Origin: Siphonodentalium dalli | Taxonomy: Eukaryota > Mollusca > Scaphopoda > Gadilida > Siphonodentaliidae | Length of the DNA: 64,000 nt | NCBI GenBank assembly: GCA_032622095.1 | Contig: CP136069.1 | Coordinates: forward strand, 203,032,690-203,096,689 | Direction of reading: 5' to 3' | Part shown: in pieces, positions 45,721 to 56,949 of the stretch | Position numbering within the stretch: position 1 is the stretch's first letter | How the letters are laid out: the number at the start of each line of letters is the position of its first letter | The notes under the pieces: model-generated | What the model was told of the DNA's origin: nothing | Seen by the model: the letters and a program-made list of their open reading frames with translations, nothing else | The model's database searches: none | Position numbers and translations under genes: made by a program

Positions 45721-46165
45721 CAAGCCTGCAAATAGGGTGTCTGTCATTTGCAGAATGAGGTCCCCAGAGGTGAATTTAGTGAAGCTATCCCGCACAATGG
45801 GCTAGCATCACCAAATTCACCCTCTGGAGACCTCATTCTGCTTAAGCCTCATCGTCTGGGAAGTATCTATAGTCTCAAATTAACATTGTTTTTAGTTATG
45901 ATTACCCTTCTGAGTAGTTTCTATATCCCCTAATTTGCAGAAGATAAAATGCATAATCGAGGTGCCCAATGGGTGAACATCATCAACTTCAACAGGGGAA
46001 CTTCAATCTCATCCTAGGTCTACCATAGCAGTTGAGGGACTAAGCAGAATGAGGTCTCCAGAGGGTGAATTTGGTGATGCTAGCCCGCTATGTGGGATAG
46101 CATCACTAAATTCACCTTCTGGGGACCTCATTCTGCAAATGACAGACACACTATTTGCAGGCTTG
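45721..46165. mobile_element. Palindromic miniature element, CAAGCCTGCAAATAG family, complete
   Basis: 445 bp with inverted ends CAAGCCTGCAAATAG and CTATTTGCAGGCTTG. Each end carries its own palindrome of about 100-115 bp (TGAATTTAGTGA, GCTAGC core), so it is a palindrome of palindromes. No coding capacity. Confidence 0.92.
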
Positions 46166-46476
46166 GCGAAGGGAAATATTAAAGTTGATGATTTATTAAT
46201 TATATTTATTAAGTGAGACATGAAAAGCAACCAGCGGAGGCTGAGCGGGCCATATTTTTTATGAGGAGGCAGTCAGGGTTCACGCTGTCATAGGTCATTT
46301 TGTTTTCAAAATTTGCAAAAAGAAATTCAAGTGACCAAAGTTTTTTTTACCCCAAGATCGGAAATCTAATTCAAATACCAAATGGAATATGTAACGGGTA
46401 CGAAATTAGGATCACACTTATTGTATGATCATCTGCTAATTGGTTATCTGATACATAGATAGAACGACACAAGTTT

Positions 46477-46594
46477 GTGAACATGATAACGTTATTGCAC
46501 GAGTTTGTTGTTACGCGATGGTAAAACGAGAACATGAGGTTCGAGTTTTACCTTGCGGGACGACAAACGTGTGCAATAACGTTAACATGTTCAC
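46477..46594. repeat. 118-bp palindrome
   Basis: GTGAACATGATAACGTTATT pairs with AATAACGTTAACATGTTCAC, inward to AAAACGAG/CTCGTTTT-like blocks, with a few mismatches. Confidence 0.85.
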
Positions 46595-46610
46595 ACATCT
46601 GTGTTGAACC

Positions 46611-47488
46611 CAGGGTCCCTGCTGCTTTTTGGAAACAAAATTCCATGACTTTTAATGACTTTTTCAACAAAATTCCATGACTTTTTTTATAGTGAATAGG
46701 GGTGGTGTAATACCGAAAACTAGATGTGTCCCGGCCGCTGTTAGACATTAGAACTTCAAAATCTAATACTCATTAGCATTGTCTTAGAATTACAGTTGAT
46801 ACTAGCATTTAAAGGATTCAAAGGATTACAACTGGACGAAGTCTCGTTTTGTGGAAAAAACTGTTGCATTGTTCCCATGCTCGCAACATCTTCTTGTGTT
46901 TATTTCCAGTCATGTGCGATTTCACCGCTCGAATTTCGATGTTTCCGATATCAATTTCCTTGATGCACAATTTACATTTGGCCTTGAATTTGTTTGCGGG
47001 AACATTCACAAGCCACGCCTTCATATCTTCGTCGGCTAACCAGGCGTCATTAAATTTACAATGACCTGGCATTATTTAATAATAGAATAGAATTATCCGG
47101 TTCGATGAAGCGCAAATATTTTCTTTTGTGTGTTCGTAAACAGGAAGCAAGCGAGCGCATGCTCATTCAAACCTCCTTTCAATCGGTATCACTCATTGGT
47201 TGAAATAACGAGTCATGGTTATCAAGCAGCCAATCAATAATGATGTTTCAATTTGATCACGCACTGCTCGCATGCATTACCGTAAATAACGATACCGGGT
47301 ATTTTGCACATAGACTGACTGCATCGCGTTGAGAAAAGCGATCGTATGCTGCCAGGCAGCTTTTGTTTTCCATGACTTTCCATGACATTTATGGACACAT
47401 ATATTTTTCCATACGTTTCAAGGGCCTGGAATTTATCCCGATAAAATTCTAATACTTTCCATACATTCCATGACCCGCGGGGACCCTG
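46611..47488. mobile_element. hAT-like element, ends CAGGGTCC/GGACCCTG, with transposase relic
   Basis: It begins CAGGGTCCCTG and ends CGGGGACCCTG. Repeated TTCCATGACTTT motifs sit inside both ends. The flanks TTGAACC and TTGATCT suggest a decayed 7-8 bp duplication. It carries the zinc-finger frame at 46818-47072 on the minus strand but no catalytic domain, so it is nonautonomous. Confidence 0.8.
46818..47072 (-). CDS. Zinc-finger fragment of a hAT-type transposase, 84 codons
   Basis: The minus-strand frame has a KFNDAWL...DMKAWL start and a C-x2-C-x16-H-x5-H finger (CKLC, then H and GNKH), the BED-like DNA-binding module found at the N terminus of hAT transposases and their domesticated relatives. 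The frame ends after 84 residues; the RNase-H-like catalytic core is missing. It lies wholly inside the CAGGGTCC element. It may be a stand-alone DNA-binding remnant or simply decay. Named from the motif pattern, not from a search. Confidence 0.65.
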   Translation of the reverse strand: MPGHCKFNDAWLADEDMKAWLVNVPANKFKAKCKLCIKEIDIGNIEIRAVKSHMTGNKHKKMLRAWEQCNSFFHKTRLRPVVIL

Positions 47489-47755
47489 TTGATCTATGTT
47501 TATTGCCCACCCTGATGGTTGTAGCTTGTGCTATACTAAAATCTAGGTCTATATTGTTTATTTAATTGAACAAACGTGTGCTGAATGTAGACTATATCTA
47601 ATAATTTAGTGAAGAAATTGTCTGTTACGGTTGACGTCGCCAATGACGTTGTTGACGTAATCGGTTTGTATTCTTCAAGAACAATACACAATTGTTTATT
47701 GAACGTTTTGAGATCTTCTGTATTTTGCTGTATTTCGCACAAATAAGCCATTGGG

Positions 47756-47935
47756 TGTGCAATAAATACACAGAACGACACGGTGTGTAAATGAGTTTGT
47801 CGATGCGGCACGAGTGCTGTCGTGGAAGGATAGAACGAGAGGCGCTTGCGCCTCGAGTTCTATCCTTCCGCGACAGCACGAGTGCCGTATCGACAAACTC
47901 ATTTACACACCGTGTCGTTCTGTGTTTATTACACG
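47756..47935. repeat. 180-bp near-perfect palindrome
   Basis: Arms of about 88 bp (ATGAGTTTGTCGATGCGGCA, GCTGTCGTGGAAGGATAGAA and complements) meet at GGCGCTTGCGCC. Few mismatches, so it is young. Frames of 60-80 codons on both strands come from the symmetry. Confidence 0.93.
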
Positions 47936-48112
47936 CTTCGCGTCCTAGAATCCGTGCATTAAAAATACAGGATTAGAAGGTTTATTTAGGCTCATACAGG
48001 GCGCGTTTGTCATGTGTGGTGATTCTTTTATTTAAATAGTTCCAGTTTCATGGTTGAGGCGAACGTCATGTACGTCATTTTACGTCAACGAGATGCGTAT
48101 GTTAGATCTTAA

Positions 48113-49655
48113 AGGTACCCAATCCGATTAAGTGCCCCTCAATTACTATTTATTTGGCTTCGGGTGTAACATATATTTTATTCGAGTCGAGGAACCCACC
48201 CATCAGATCAGATATCGATTTTTTAAATCTATTATTTACTGGCCCAGTAAAAGTCAATGAGAAGAATGTCTCAGACCAAATTGCAGATGAAGATGGATAA
48301 CTTTAAAATCAAATGGCTTTTTTGTGTCAGATATTTGACAAACCGGCAAAATTTTGTTGAACAAAATGTTGATAAATAACAGGTTTTGAGCAATTTTATA
48401 CTGTAGTTGACTGGTTAGCATTATTTTTGGGCAATTAATCGATTCTGATTAGAGCTTCACGGTTTTTCGGTATTTAGTTATATCGCGATATAATTTGTTA
48501 TATCGTGTAGTCGGTTTCGAGGGTGACGATATTCCAATTATTAAGTCGGTTTTTTTTATTTAAAATGGCCAAAAACGTATAAATCTTACTTGAAATGCAA
48601 GGAGACAAAGATACAGATCAAGGAGACAAAGAGACAGATGTTTTGGATATCAAGAACTACCGGCGTTTCTTTGTTTTACTGCAAAGGGTTGTATCAGTAA
48701 TTGAATAGTGTCGACGCCTTCGTTCATGCGCCTCATCAGAGTGTGTTGTCGGAACTAATAAAACAATTTCATTGCGTGCACATCAAAGCCATAATCCAAT
48801 GTCCCCACAGAGCATTTATTCGTGATCACAGCTCATTGAAGTTTGTTTTTACAAGCACTAACGTTTGTACACGTGGTGTTGACACATCACGCCATTGTTG
48901 GTTTACTTGCACCCTGACCAGTGTGAGAAACGTAATACGCCGATGGCGATATAATCGCAATGATGTATATATGGTAGGCCAAGTTAGGCATTCAATAGTC
49001 TCAGCTAGAATTTCAAGTCCGGTCAAATAGTGGCCCTAAGCGTGCATGTTTGAAACCAGAAAAAGTAAATATGTTGTCATTCTTGGCGGCAAACATGTAG
49101 ACATTCTCCTAATTGCTATGTGTAATAGACATTCTCCTAATTGTTATGTGTAATAACTATCATTGTTTAATATTTTATTTTTGTTTGTTGTGTTCATATA
49201 AATAAAGACGAAATTTAAACAATATTTAGTATGTTATTTTTTGTAATCGTAAGCGACGCCCTGGCAATTTATGAATTTATGAACGTAAGCGACACATCCA
49301 TTAGTTTTCTCATTTCCGTGTTGACGCTGACTCTATGACGCTCGTTGCTCTGCTTTGTTTGCCGACATGACTGCGAACAGTAAATCGACATAGCCCCATA
49401 CAGCCAGTGTCTAGTAAAATTTTGTGTTGGATGCGAATGAGTTCGTCATAAATGCGAAATAATTCAGAAGATTTTGACAAATAAAAATTTCCCACGGTAT
49501 TTAGTCATATCGCGATATAATTTTCAATACCATAGTCAGTATAACTTGAGTCAATATTGTGAAGCTCTAGTTCTGATAACTGAAGCGGTGCTTCAAAAAA
49601 ATTGTTGTTTTTTTAATCTGATGATATGGGGATCATCGAATCGGATTGAGTCCCT
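48113..49655. mobile_element. TTAA-flanked AGGTACTCAATCCG-family element interrupted by a hAT-like element
   Basis: The outer ends are AGGTACCCAATCCG and CGGATTGAGTCCCT with TTAA at 48109-48112 and 49656-49659. The body matches 2330-2774 up to AATCGATTCTGAT, breaks at 48450, and resumes at TTCTGATAACTGAAGCGG (49571). Confidence 0.9.
48450..49569. mobile_element. Nested hAT-like element, ends TAGAGCTTCAC/GTGAAGCTCTA
   Basis: 1,120 bp inserted into the preceding element. The flanks are ATTCTGAT (48442-48449) and GTTCTGAT (49570-49577), an 8-bp duplication with one mismatch. The subterminal sequence ATATCGCGATATAATTT occurs at both ends. A 109-codon frame inside (48701-49030) has no transposase signature. 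A relative is at 52560-53234. Confidence 0.9.
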
Positions 49656-49949
49656 TTAAATAAAAAAAATATATTCATTAATTGGGAGACAAGAAAATGA
49701 GGATTTAATTTGACCAAAGATTTTTTAATTTGGCCAAAAGATTTTTCGTTCGGCGTGAACACTGGAGGCAATCTGAGAAACAGAACAGAATTTTGTTTGC
49801 CCTTAATTTGTGTATTTGCTTCAACATCTTTGGCTAGAATTATCTAACATAACCAGCATACAGACAGTCTTTGAGGCTTCATTTCTTTCATGGGCCGTAT
49901 TTGAGCATCCTAGGCTACAGCAGACATGATTATTGTTTCTTATTGACAC

Positions 49950-50395
49950 CAAGCCTGCAAATAGCGTGTCAGTCATTTGCAGAATGAGGTCCCCAGAGGG
50001 TGAATTTAGTGACACTATCCCACATAGCGGGCTAGCATCACTAAATTCACCCTCTGGGGACCTCATTCTGCTTAAGCCCTCAACTGCTATGGTAGATCTA
50101 GATTCAGATTTAAGTTCCCCATTTGAAGTTGGTGATGATTACCCATTGGGGACCTCGATTATGAATTTTACCTTCTGCAAAATAGGGGATATAGAAACTT
50201 GCCAGATAGGAAAACGTAACTAAAAACAATGTTAATTTGATACTATAGATACTTCCCAGAAGATGAGGCCTAAGCAGAATGAGGTTCCCAGAGGGTGAAT
50301 TTGGTGATGCTAGCCCGCTATGCGGGATAGCATCACTAAATTCACCCTCTGGGGACCTCATTCTGCAAATGACAGACACACTATATGCAGGCTTG
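49950..50395. mobile_element. Palindromic miniature element, CAAGCCTGCAAATAG family, complete
   Basis: 446 bp, same architecture as 45721-46165, in the opposite internal orientation. Confidence 0.92.
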
Positions 50396-50884
50396 ATTGA
50401 AACTCCTACTGTGCATATCTTAGAAGCTACAGAGTCTAGAAGAAAATGAAGTGACTCAACATTAATTGTACTCCAGTTTCAATCGGGGAATTTATTGTCC
50501 GGAAGATAATTATATAACAATCCTCCCATTATTATCTTTTCCATTAAATTGGCAATAAATTAATTTTATCTATATGTTATATTTCTAATTTATTGTAATG
50601 AATAAAAAAATTATATACATATTTATATACATGTGTATTAAAAGTTTACGTAAAAATATAATGAATCTGACATCATTTGACTCAAAATTAGGCATCATTT
50701 GACTTTTTTGACTGGATGTTGTTTGGTTTGAATATCAAATGACCGGCACCCATAATATAGAGCAAAAGAATAATTCAAATATTCCAAAATGGTGAATGGA
50801 TATGGGAAAAGTAGGCCTATCAACCGCATTCCAAGTTCGGAGTATAATATTTATAGCAACCACCATTCCTATCCTCTGTGGCTC

Positions 50885-51135
50885 GACCTTGACCGTTTGC
50901 CAGCAGATGTGTTCTGCAGTTGAAATTTGATAAAAGCAATAGCAGTTGTAGCCTGGGACACTCACATACGGCCAATGATATGAACAGAAATGCTCTATAC
51001 AGTCGTGGACACTGTGTTGGCCAGTCAGAACTTCCTGGAGTTGAAAGAACAGTGGTACATGTATGTGCACACCTACTGACATCACATGAAGTCATCCGAA
51101 TCATTACCTGCATCCTGCAAACAAATAAAAGATGT
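50885..51135 (+). CDS. Coding-like open frame of unknown family, partial
   Basis: The frame from about 50893 contains SLGHSHTANDMNRNALYS and later HLLTSHEVIRIITCILQ, then runs into the TTAA element at 51179. Composition is less repeat-like than other frames here, but there is no domain I recognise, and the opposite strand is also open. Low confidence. Confidence 0.18.
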
Positions 51136-51178
51136 ACTATTAGGCCAAAAAAAAAGAAGATATTGATTCTTTTTTTAA

Positions 51179-51546
51179 CCCTTTACCCAACAGAAGGGCC
51201 CTGTGCCAATGCATTCTCTTATATATGCGAGTCGACCATAGGTCGCCTCGCATATATAAGAGAATGCATTGGCTTAACATATTCAAAATTATAAAATTGT
51301 TAAATAATGTAAGAAAAAATGGTAAAATGCCAATGCATTCTATTATATATGCGAGGCGACCTATGGTCGACTCGCATATATAAGAGAATGCATTGGCACA
51401 GGGCATAACTGTAACTATCACAATGTGGTCAAGGAGCCGGTTCCAATGATATCCATATTTGTATGGTTCTATTGAGACAGACCCAAGATATTTTAGGCTG
51501 TTGAAGCTTTATTTGGCCGGTTTTGGCCGTTTTGTTGGGTAAAGGG
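51179..51546. mobile_element. TTAA-flanked element, CCCTTTACCCAACA family, copy 2
   Basis: Ends CCCTTTACCCAACA and TGTTGGGTAAAGGG with TTAA at 51175-51178 and 51547-51550. It has two complete GCATTCTCTTATATATGCGA hairpins in opposite loop orientation (51207-51275 and 51330-51399) and GGAACCGGCTCCTTGACCAC in reverse. Confidence 0.93.
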
Positions 51547-51739
51547 TTAAATCAATGAGGGACAGAGGATTTTATTTTTATTTTTTTCTGATCATAGACT
51601 GGCATAGTAAGCATGGGTTATTATACCTTCCAAACTATCATAGAAAGTCTTGGTTCACTTATTCTGGTGACGGTATATGAACCCCAATGAATCAAAGATA
51701 ATAACACTTCAAATAACCATTATAAACATGGCCAATATA

Positions 51740-51951
51740 CAGTAGTGCTCCAAGTAAGCGACTTCTTAACCACAGCAGAATTATGGGTAACTTTTCAGGA
51801 TTTAGTCGGAAATATGGCTTGTTGCCATTCATTGGAAAGCTCTCGGGGAGAGCTTTCCGATGAATGGCAACAAGCCATATTTCCGACTAAATCCTGAAAA
51901 GTTACCCATAATTTGCTGTGGTTAAGAAGTCGCTTACTTGGAGCACTACTG
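51740..51951. mobile_element. 212-bp near-perfect hairpin element flanked by TA
   Basis: Begins CAGTAGTGCTCCAAGTAAGC and ends with the inverse, between TA dinucleotides. Apart from its outer 20 bp it is nearly identical to 41613-41823, yet both ends carry the same new outer sequence. Confidence 0.93.
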
Positions 51952-52559
51952 TAGACCGCTTGTCAAACTGTACTGCGCTCCAGTTTGAGTACCTTCGATC
52001 GCAAAAGTGTAGCAAGGGGGAAAACTCTAGCTTGCAGTGTTACTTACTTACTGTGCAAAGGTCGCAAAGGTCAAATATCTAATGTCCTGCTGATCTTTTA
52101 CAAAATATTTCAACACATTTGACCAATAAAATTGGGGGTTTGGACGGCTGTGGTGACAATATACCTGATAGTTATCGTTGCCTATCATTCTGTTGAATAC
52201 CCACACATACACCGTTGTATTTAGCTCCTATTTGATATTTGAAACATAACTAATTTCCGTGTGACAATTTCCTATTTTCTGATTGGCTGCTAAATTTAGT
52301 TTTCGATTCACCAGCATCAGTCGCTGAAGCGTGTACAAATTTGGAATGAAGGATGATCTTATTGACGACGCGCATAAAATACATTACTGCACTGCCAGTC
52401 ACGTAATCAAGTCAACCAGAACATTGTTTTCTATAGACGCAGTTGACAGGACGTTGTTCCTGGTGCTGTTACGAGTAACCACAAGGAACATATCCACAGA
52501 TTTTATCACGGAAAAAAGGTCATCTCATTTCAAAGCATGTGATGTTGATACAAAGTGCT

Positions 52560-53234
52560 TGGGGCTTCACGATATCCAGATTTTAATACCGACTACGATA
52601 CTGAAAATGATATCGTGGTATGACTAAATATTGTCAGCAATAAATTTGGATAGAACTGTTTGAGCATGATAATTGTAACAAGCAGAACAATTTATAGAAT
52701 TATTGATTTGAAATACTTGACAATGTTGGATTCATTTGCTGATAATAATTATGAACAAATGTTGCTTTGACAGCCAGGTCGCTTATAGCATTAAATGTCA
52801 CAAACAGTCGCTTATGTAAACAATAACAACAAATGCAGGTCATTGTCCAGATTATACAACCACCACACATTTTCATAGTATTTGGCCAGTAAACATTCCA
52901 GCAATATTGAGCTGAGATCAAACTATATAAACGAAAATTGCCACCCACTGTGTACGGCATGCCTACTGGAGTGTCTGCAGCATGTTGACAAACGCTTAGG
53001 GAGCAGCGAGAGTGAATTAATTTTCACGCAACGCTAATCCGAATCGGTTAGCCATGGCCTTTGTCTCATCATTAGAAGTGTTTGGAGTAATTAAATGCTG
53101 GATACTGACAGTGATATCGTCCTTATGATTATACACACCGGCGTCTATGATGTACCGACTATTTACATAAATTGAAATGGACTATATGGTGTCAAAAACA
53201 GTATCGCGATATGACTAAATACCGTGAAGCCCTA
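52560..53234. mobile_element. hAT-like element, ends TGGGGCTTCAC/GTGAAGCCCTA
   Basis: Relative of 48450-49569 by its ends and by the subterminal TATCGCGATATGACTAAATACC. No target duplication is visible. The 98-codon frame at 52331-52627 crosses its left edge and is probably chance. Confidence 0.7.
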
Positions 53235-53270
53235 AAAGAGATTTTCATGCAGTTTCTTTTAAATTTTGCT

Positions 53271-55912
53271 ATGGATTGAATTATAATGGAGATAAACGTA
53301 TCCTGTTGAGTTAATTATATGATGGATTGAATTATAATGGAAATAAATATACCCTGTTTGGTTAATTATATGATGGATTGAATTACAATGGAGATAAACG
53401 TATCCTGTTGAGTTAATTATATGATGGATTGAATTACAATGGAAATAAATATACCCTGTTTTGTTAATTATATGATGGATTGAATAACAATGGAGATAAA
53501 CATACCCTGTTGAGTTAATTATATGATGGATTGAATTATAATGGAGATAAACATACCCTGTTGAGTTAATTATATGATGGATTGAATAACAATGGAGATA
53601 AACATACCCTGTTGAGTTAATTATATGATGGATTGAATTATAATGGAAATAAATATACCCTGTTTTGTTAATTATATGATGGATTGAATTATAATGGAAA
53701 TAAATATACCCTGTTGAGTTAATTATATGATGGATTGAATTATAATGGAGATAAACATACCCTGTTGAGTTAATTATATTATGGATTGAATTATAATGGA
53801 GATAAACATACCATGTTGAGTTAATTATATGATGGATTGAATAACAATGGAGATAAACATACCCTGTTTTGTTAATTATATGATGGATTGAATTATAATG
53901 GAGATAAACATACCCTGTTTTGTTAATTATATGATGGATTGAATTATAATGGAAATAAATATACCCTGTTTTGTTAATTATATGATGGATTGAATTATAA
54001 TGGAGATAAACATACCCTGTTTTGTTAATTATATGATGGATTGAATTATAATGGAGATAAACATACCCTGTTTTGTTAATTATATGATGGATTGAATTAT
54101 AATGGAAATAAATATACCCTGTTTTGTTAATTATATTATGGATTGAATAACAATGGAGATAAACATACCCTGTTGAGTTAATTATATGATGGATTGAATT
54201 ACAATGGAAATAAACATACCCTGTTGAGTTAATTATATGATGGATTGAATTATAATGGAGATAAACATACCCTGTTGAGTTAATTATATGATGGATTGAA
54301 TTACAATGGAAATAAATATACCCTGTTTTGTTAATTATATGATGGATTGAATAACAATGGAGATAAACATACCCTGTTGAGTTAATTATATGATGGATTG
54401 AATTATAATGGAGATAAACATACCCTGTTGAGTTAATTATATTATGGATTGAATTATAATGGAGATAAACATACCATGTTGAGTTAATTATATGATGGAT
54501 TGAATAACAATGGAGATAAACATACCCTGTTTTGTTAATTATATGATGGATTGAATTATAATGGAGATAAACATACCCTGTTTTGTTAATTATATGATGG
54601 ATTGAATTATAATGGAGATAAATATACCCTGTTTTGTTAATTATATGATGGATTGAATTATAATGGAGATAAACATACCCTGTTTTGTTAATTATATGAT
54701 GGATTGAATTATAATGGAGATAAACATACCCTGTTTTGTTAATTATATGATGGATTGAATTATAATGGAGATAAACATACCCTGTTTTGTTAATTATATG
54801 ATGGATTGAATTATAATGGAAATAAATATACCCTGTTTTGTTAATTATATGATGGATTGAATTATAATGGAAATAAATATACCCTGTTTTGTTAATTATA
54901 TGATGGATTGAATTATAATGGAGATAAACATACCCTGTTTTGTTAATTATATGATGGATTGAATTATAATGGAGATAAACATACCCTGTTTTGTTAATTA
55001 TATGATGGATTGAATTATAATGGAAATAAACATACCCTGTTGAGTTAATTATATGATGGATTGAATAACAATGGAGATAAATATACCCTGTTGAGTTAAT
55101 TATATGATGGATTGAATTATAATGGAGATAAACATACCCTGTTGAGTTAATTATATGATGGATTGAATAACAATGGAGATAAATATACCCTGTTGAGTTA
55201 ATTATATGATGGATTGAATTATAATGGAGATAAACATACCCTGTTGAGTTAATTATATGATGGATTGTATTATAATGGAGATAAACATACCCTGTTGAGT
55301 TAATTATATGATGGATTGAATTATAATGGAGATAAACATACCCTGTTGAGTTAATTATATGATGGATTGTATTATAATGGAGATAAACATACCCTGTTGA
55401 GTTAATTATATGATGGATTGAATTATAATGGAGATAAACATACCCTGTTGAGTTAATTATATGATGGATTGAATAACAATGGAGATAAATATACCCTGTT
55501 GAGTTAATTATATGATGGATTGAATTATAATGGAGATAAACATACCCTGTTGAGTTAATTATATGATGGATTGAATTATAATGGAGATAAACATACCCTG
55601 TTTTGTTAATTATATGATGGATTGAATTATAATGGAGATAAACATACCCTGTTGAGTTAATTATATGATGGATTGAATTATAATGGAGATAAATTTACCC
55701 TGTTTTGTTAATTATATGATGGATTGAATTATAATGGAGATAAACATACCCTGTTTTGTTAATTATATGATGGATTGAATTATAATGGAGATAAACATAC
55801 CCTGTTGAGTTAATTATATGATGGATTGAATTATAATGGAGATAAATTTACCCTGTTTTGTTAATTATATGATGGATTGAATTATAATGGAGATAAACAT
55901 ACCCTGTTTTGT
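53271..55912. repeat. 51-bp satellite-like array, about 52 units
   Basis: The unit contains ATGGATTGAATTATAATGGA, GATAAACATACCCTGTT and either GAG or TTG before TTAATTATATG. Variants at several positions (GAATAACAA, GGAAATAAAT, TTATATTATGG, CCATGTT) are shuffled. The rare CCATGTT unit recurs exactly 663 bp (13 units) apart (53811 and 54474), showing a segmental duplication inside the array. No coding. Confidence 0.97.
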
Positions 55913-56260
55913 TGGATATTCGGGGAAACGAGTAGGAAAAACGTTTATGAATGAGCCAGCAAGTCTTCATGCTCGAATGCTCGATTATATGAACGAGCCA
56001 GAAAGTCATCTTGCTCGAATCCTCGATTATATGAACGAGCCAGCAAGTCTTCATGCTCGATTATATGAACGAGCCAGCAAGTCTTCATGCTCGAATGCAC
56101 GATTATATGAACGAGCCAGAAAGTCTTCTTGCTCGAATCCTCGATTATATGAACGAGCCAGCAAGTCTTCATGCTCGAATCCTCGATTATATGAACGAGC
56201 CAGAAAGTCTTCTTGCTCGAATCCTCGATTATCCAACAAAACAGAGTATGTTTATCTTCT
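55912..56260. repeat. 40-bp minisatellite inside an inverted array end
   Basis: Seven units of TATGAACGAGCCAGCAAGTC, TTCATGCTCGAATCCTCGAT lie between ACCCTGTTTTGTTGGATA on the left and TATCCAACAAAACAGAGTAT on the right. The right flank is the reverse complement of the end of the 51-bp array, so the block is a foldback insertion with the array sequence as inverted ends. Confidence 0.9.
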
Positions 56261-56262
56261 AA

Positions 56263-56530
56263 TTAACCCCTTTCATGACGGGAGCTGCGATGGCACAACA
56301 TTAAAAACCCTGTGCCTCGCATATATAAGAAACGCATTGGCCTGACAATGTTTTATCAATTTTTCTTACATTCTTTAACAATTTTTATCATTTTTGTTTG
56401 CATTGTTTATAAATTTTTGTCATTTTTTATAATTTTTTCTTCAATTCTATAACAATTTTTATCCTTATATTCTTTAACAATTTTTATCATTTTTTTCCTT
56501 ATATTCTTTAACAATTTTTATCATTATGCA
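56263..56530. mobile_element. Partial CCTTTCATGACGGGAGCT-family element
   Basis: TTAA (56263-56266) then CCCCTTTCATGACGGGAGCT, AACCCTGTGCCTCGCATATATAAG and T-rich ATTCTTTAACAATTTTTATC repeats. The right inverted end is not found. Confidence 0.65.
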
Positions 56531-56531
56531 A

Positions 56532-56945
56532 CATTAGCAGGTGGATAAATAGTTCTACAATTCGTATCATAATTCTGGCCTCACACCAGATTGTGACATC
56601 AGCAGAGATCCGATAGTTCGAAGACTTTCGCCTGGGAAATAGTTCGTAAATTTCTGGCAACATGCCAAATAGTTATCTCACTGGGCAATGATCAAAATTG
56701 CCCTCTGGAATGTAATGTTGCTGCGTCCAATCAAAAGACAATACAACTCTTTGTGAACTAAAGATATAATAAATAACAATATGGAACTTACAATGTTTGT
56801 TGTCATATTCTCCTCCTTCATCAAGTTGTTGTAAGATCTGTAAAACAATAATGAAAGTGTCAATGATACTTTAGCTCAAACTGGGAAAGGGAATAATTTC
56901 ATGTGTTACAGTCAATGGAGTGATTAGGAATGTGGAAAGTTGAAA
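56532..56945. other. Spacer, no gene seen
   Basis: No exon, repeat or hairpin recognised. Confidence 0.5.
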
Positions 56946-56949
56946 GGCC

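Noticed and set aside
48701-49030. 109-codon frame inside the hAT-like element as a transposase
   Set aside because: No zinc finger, catalytic motif or hAT dimerisation signature can be seen.
43322-50379. Recurrent peptide with PEGEFS and SGLASPNSPSGDL at several places, looking like a gene family
   Set aside because: It is the translation of the palindrome in the CAAGCCTGCAAATAG elements and appears on both strands.
55848-56345. 152-codon frame with repeated YERASKSSCSN and antisense partners
   Set aside because: Comes from the 40-bp minisatellite; several frames are open at once.
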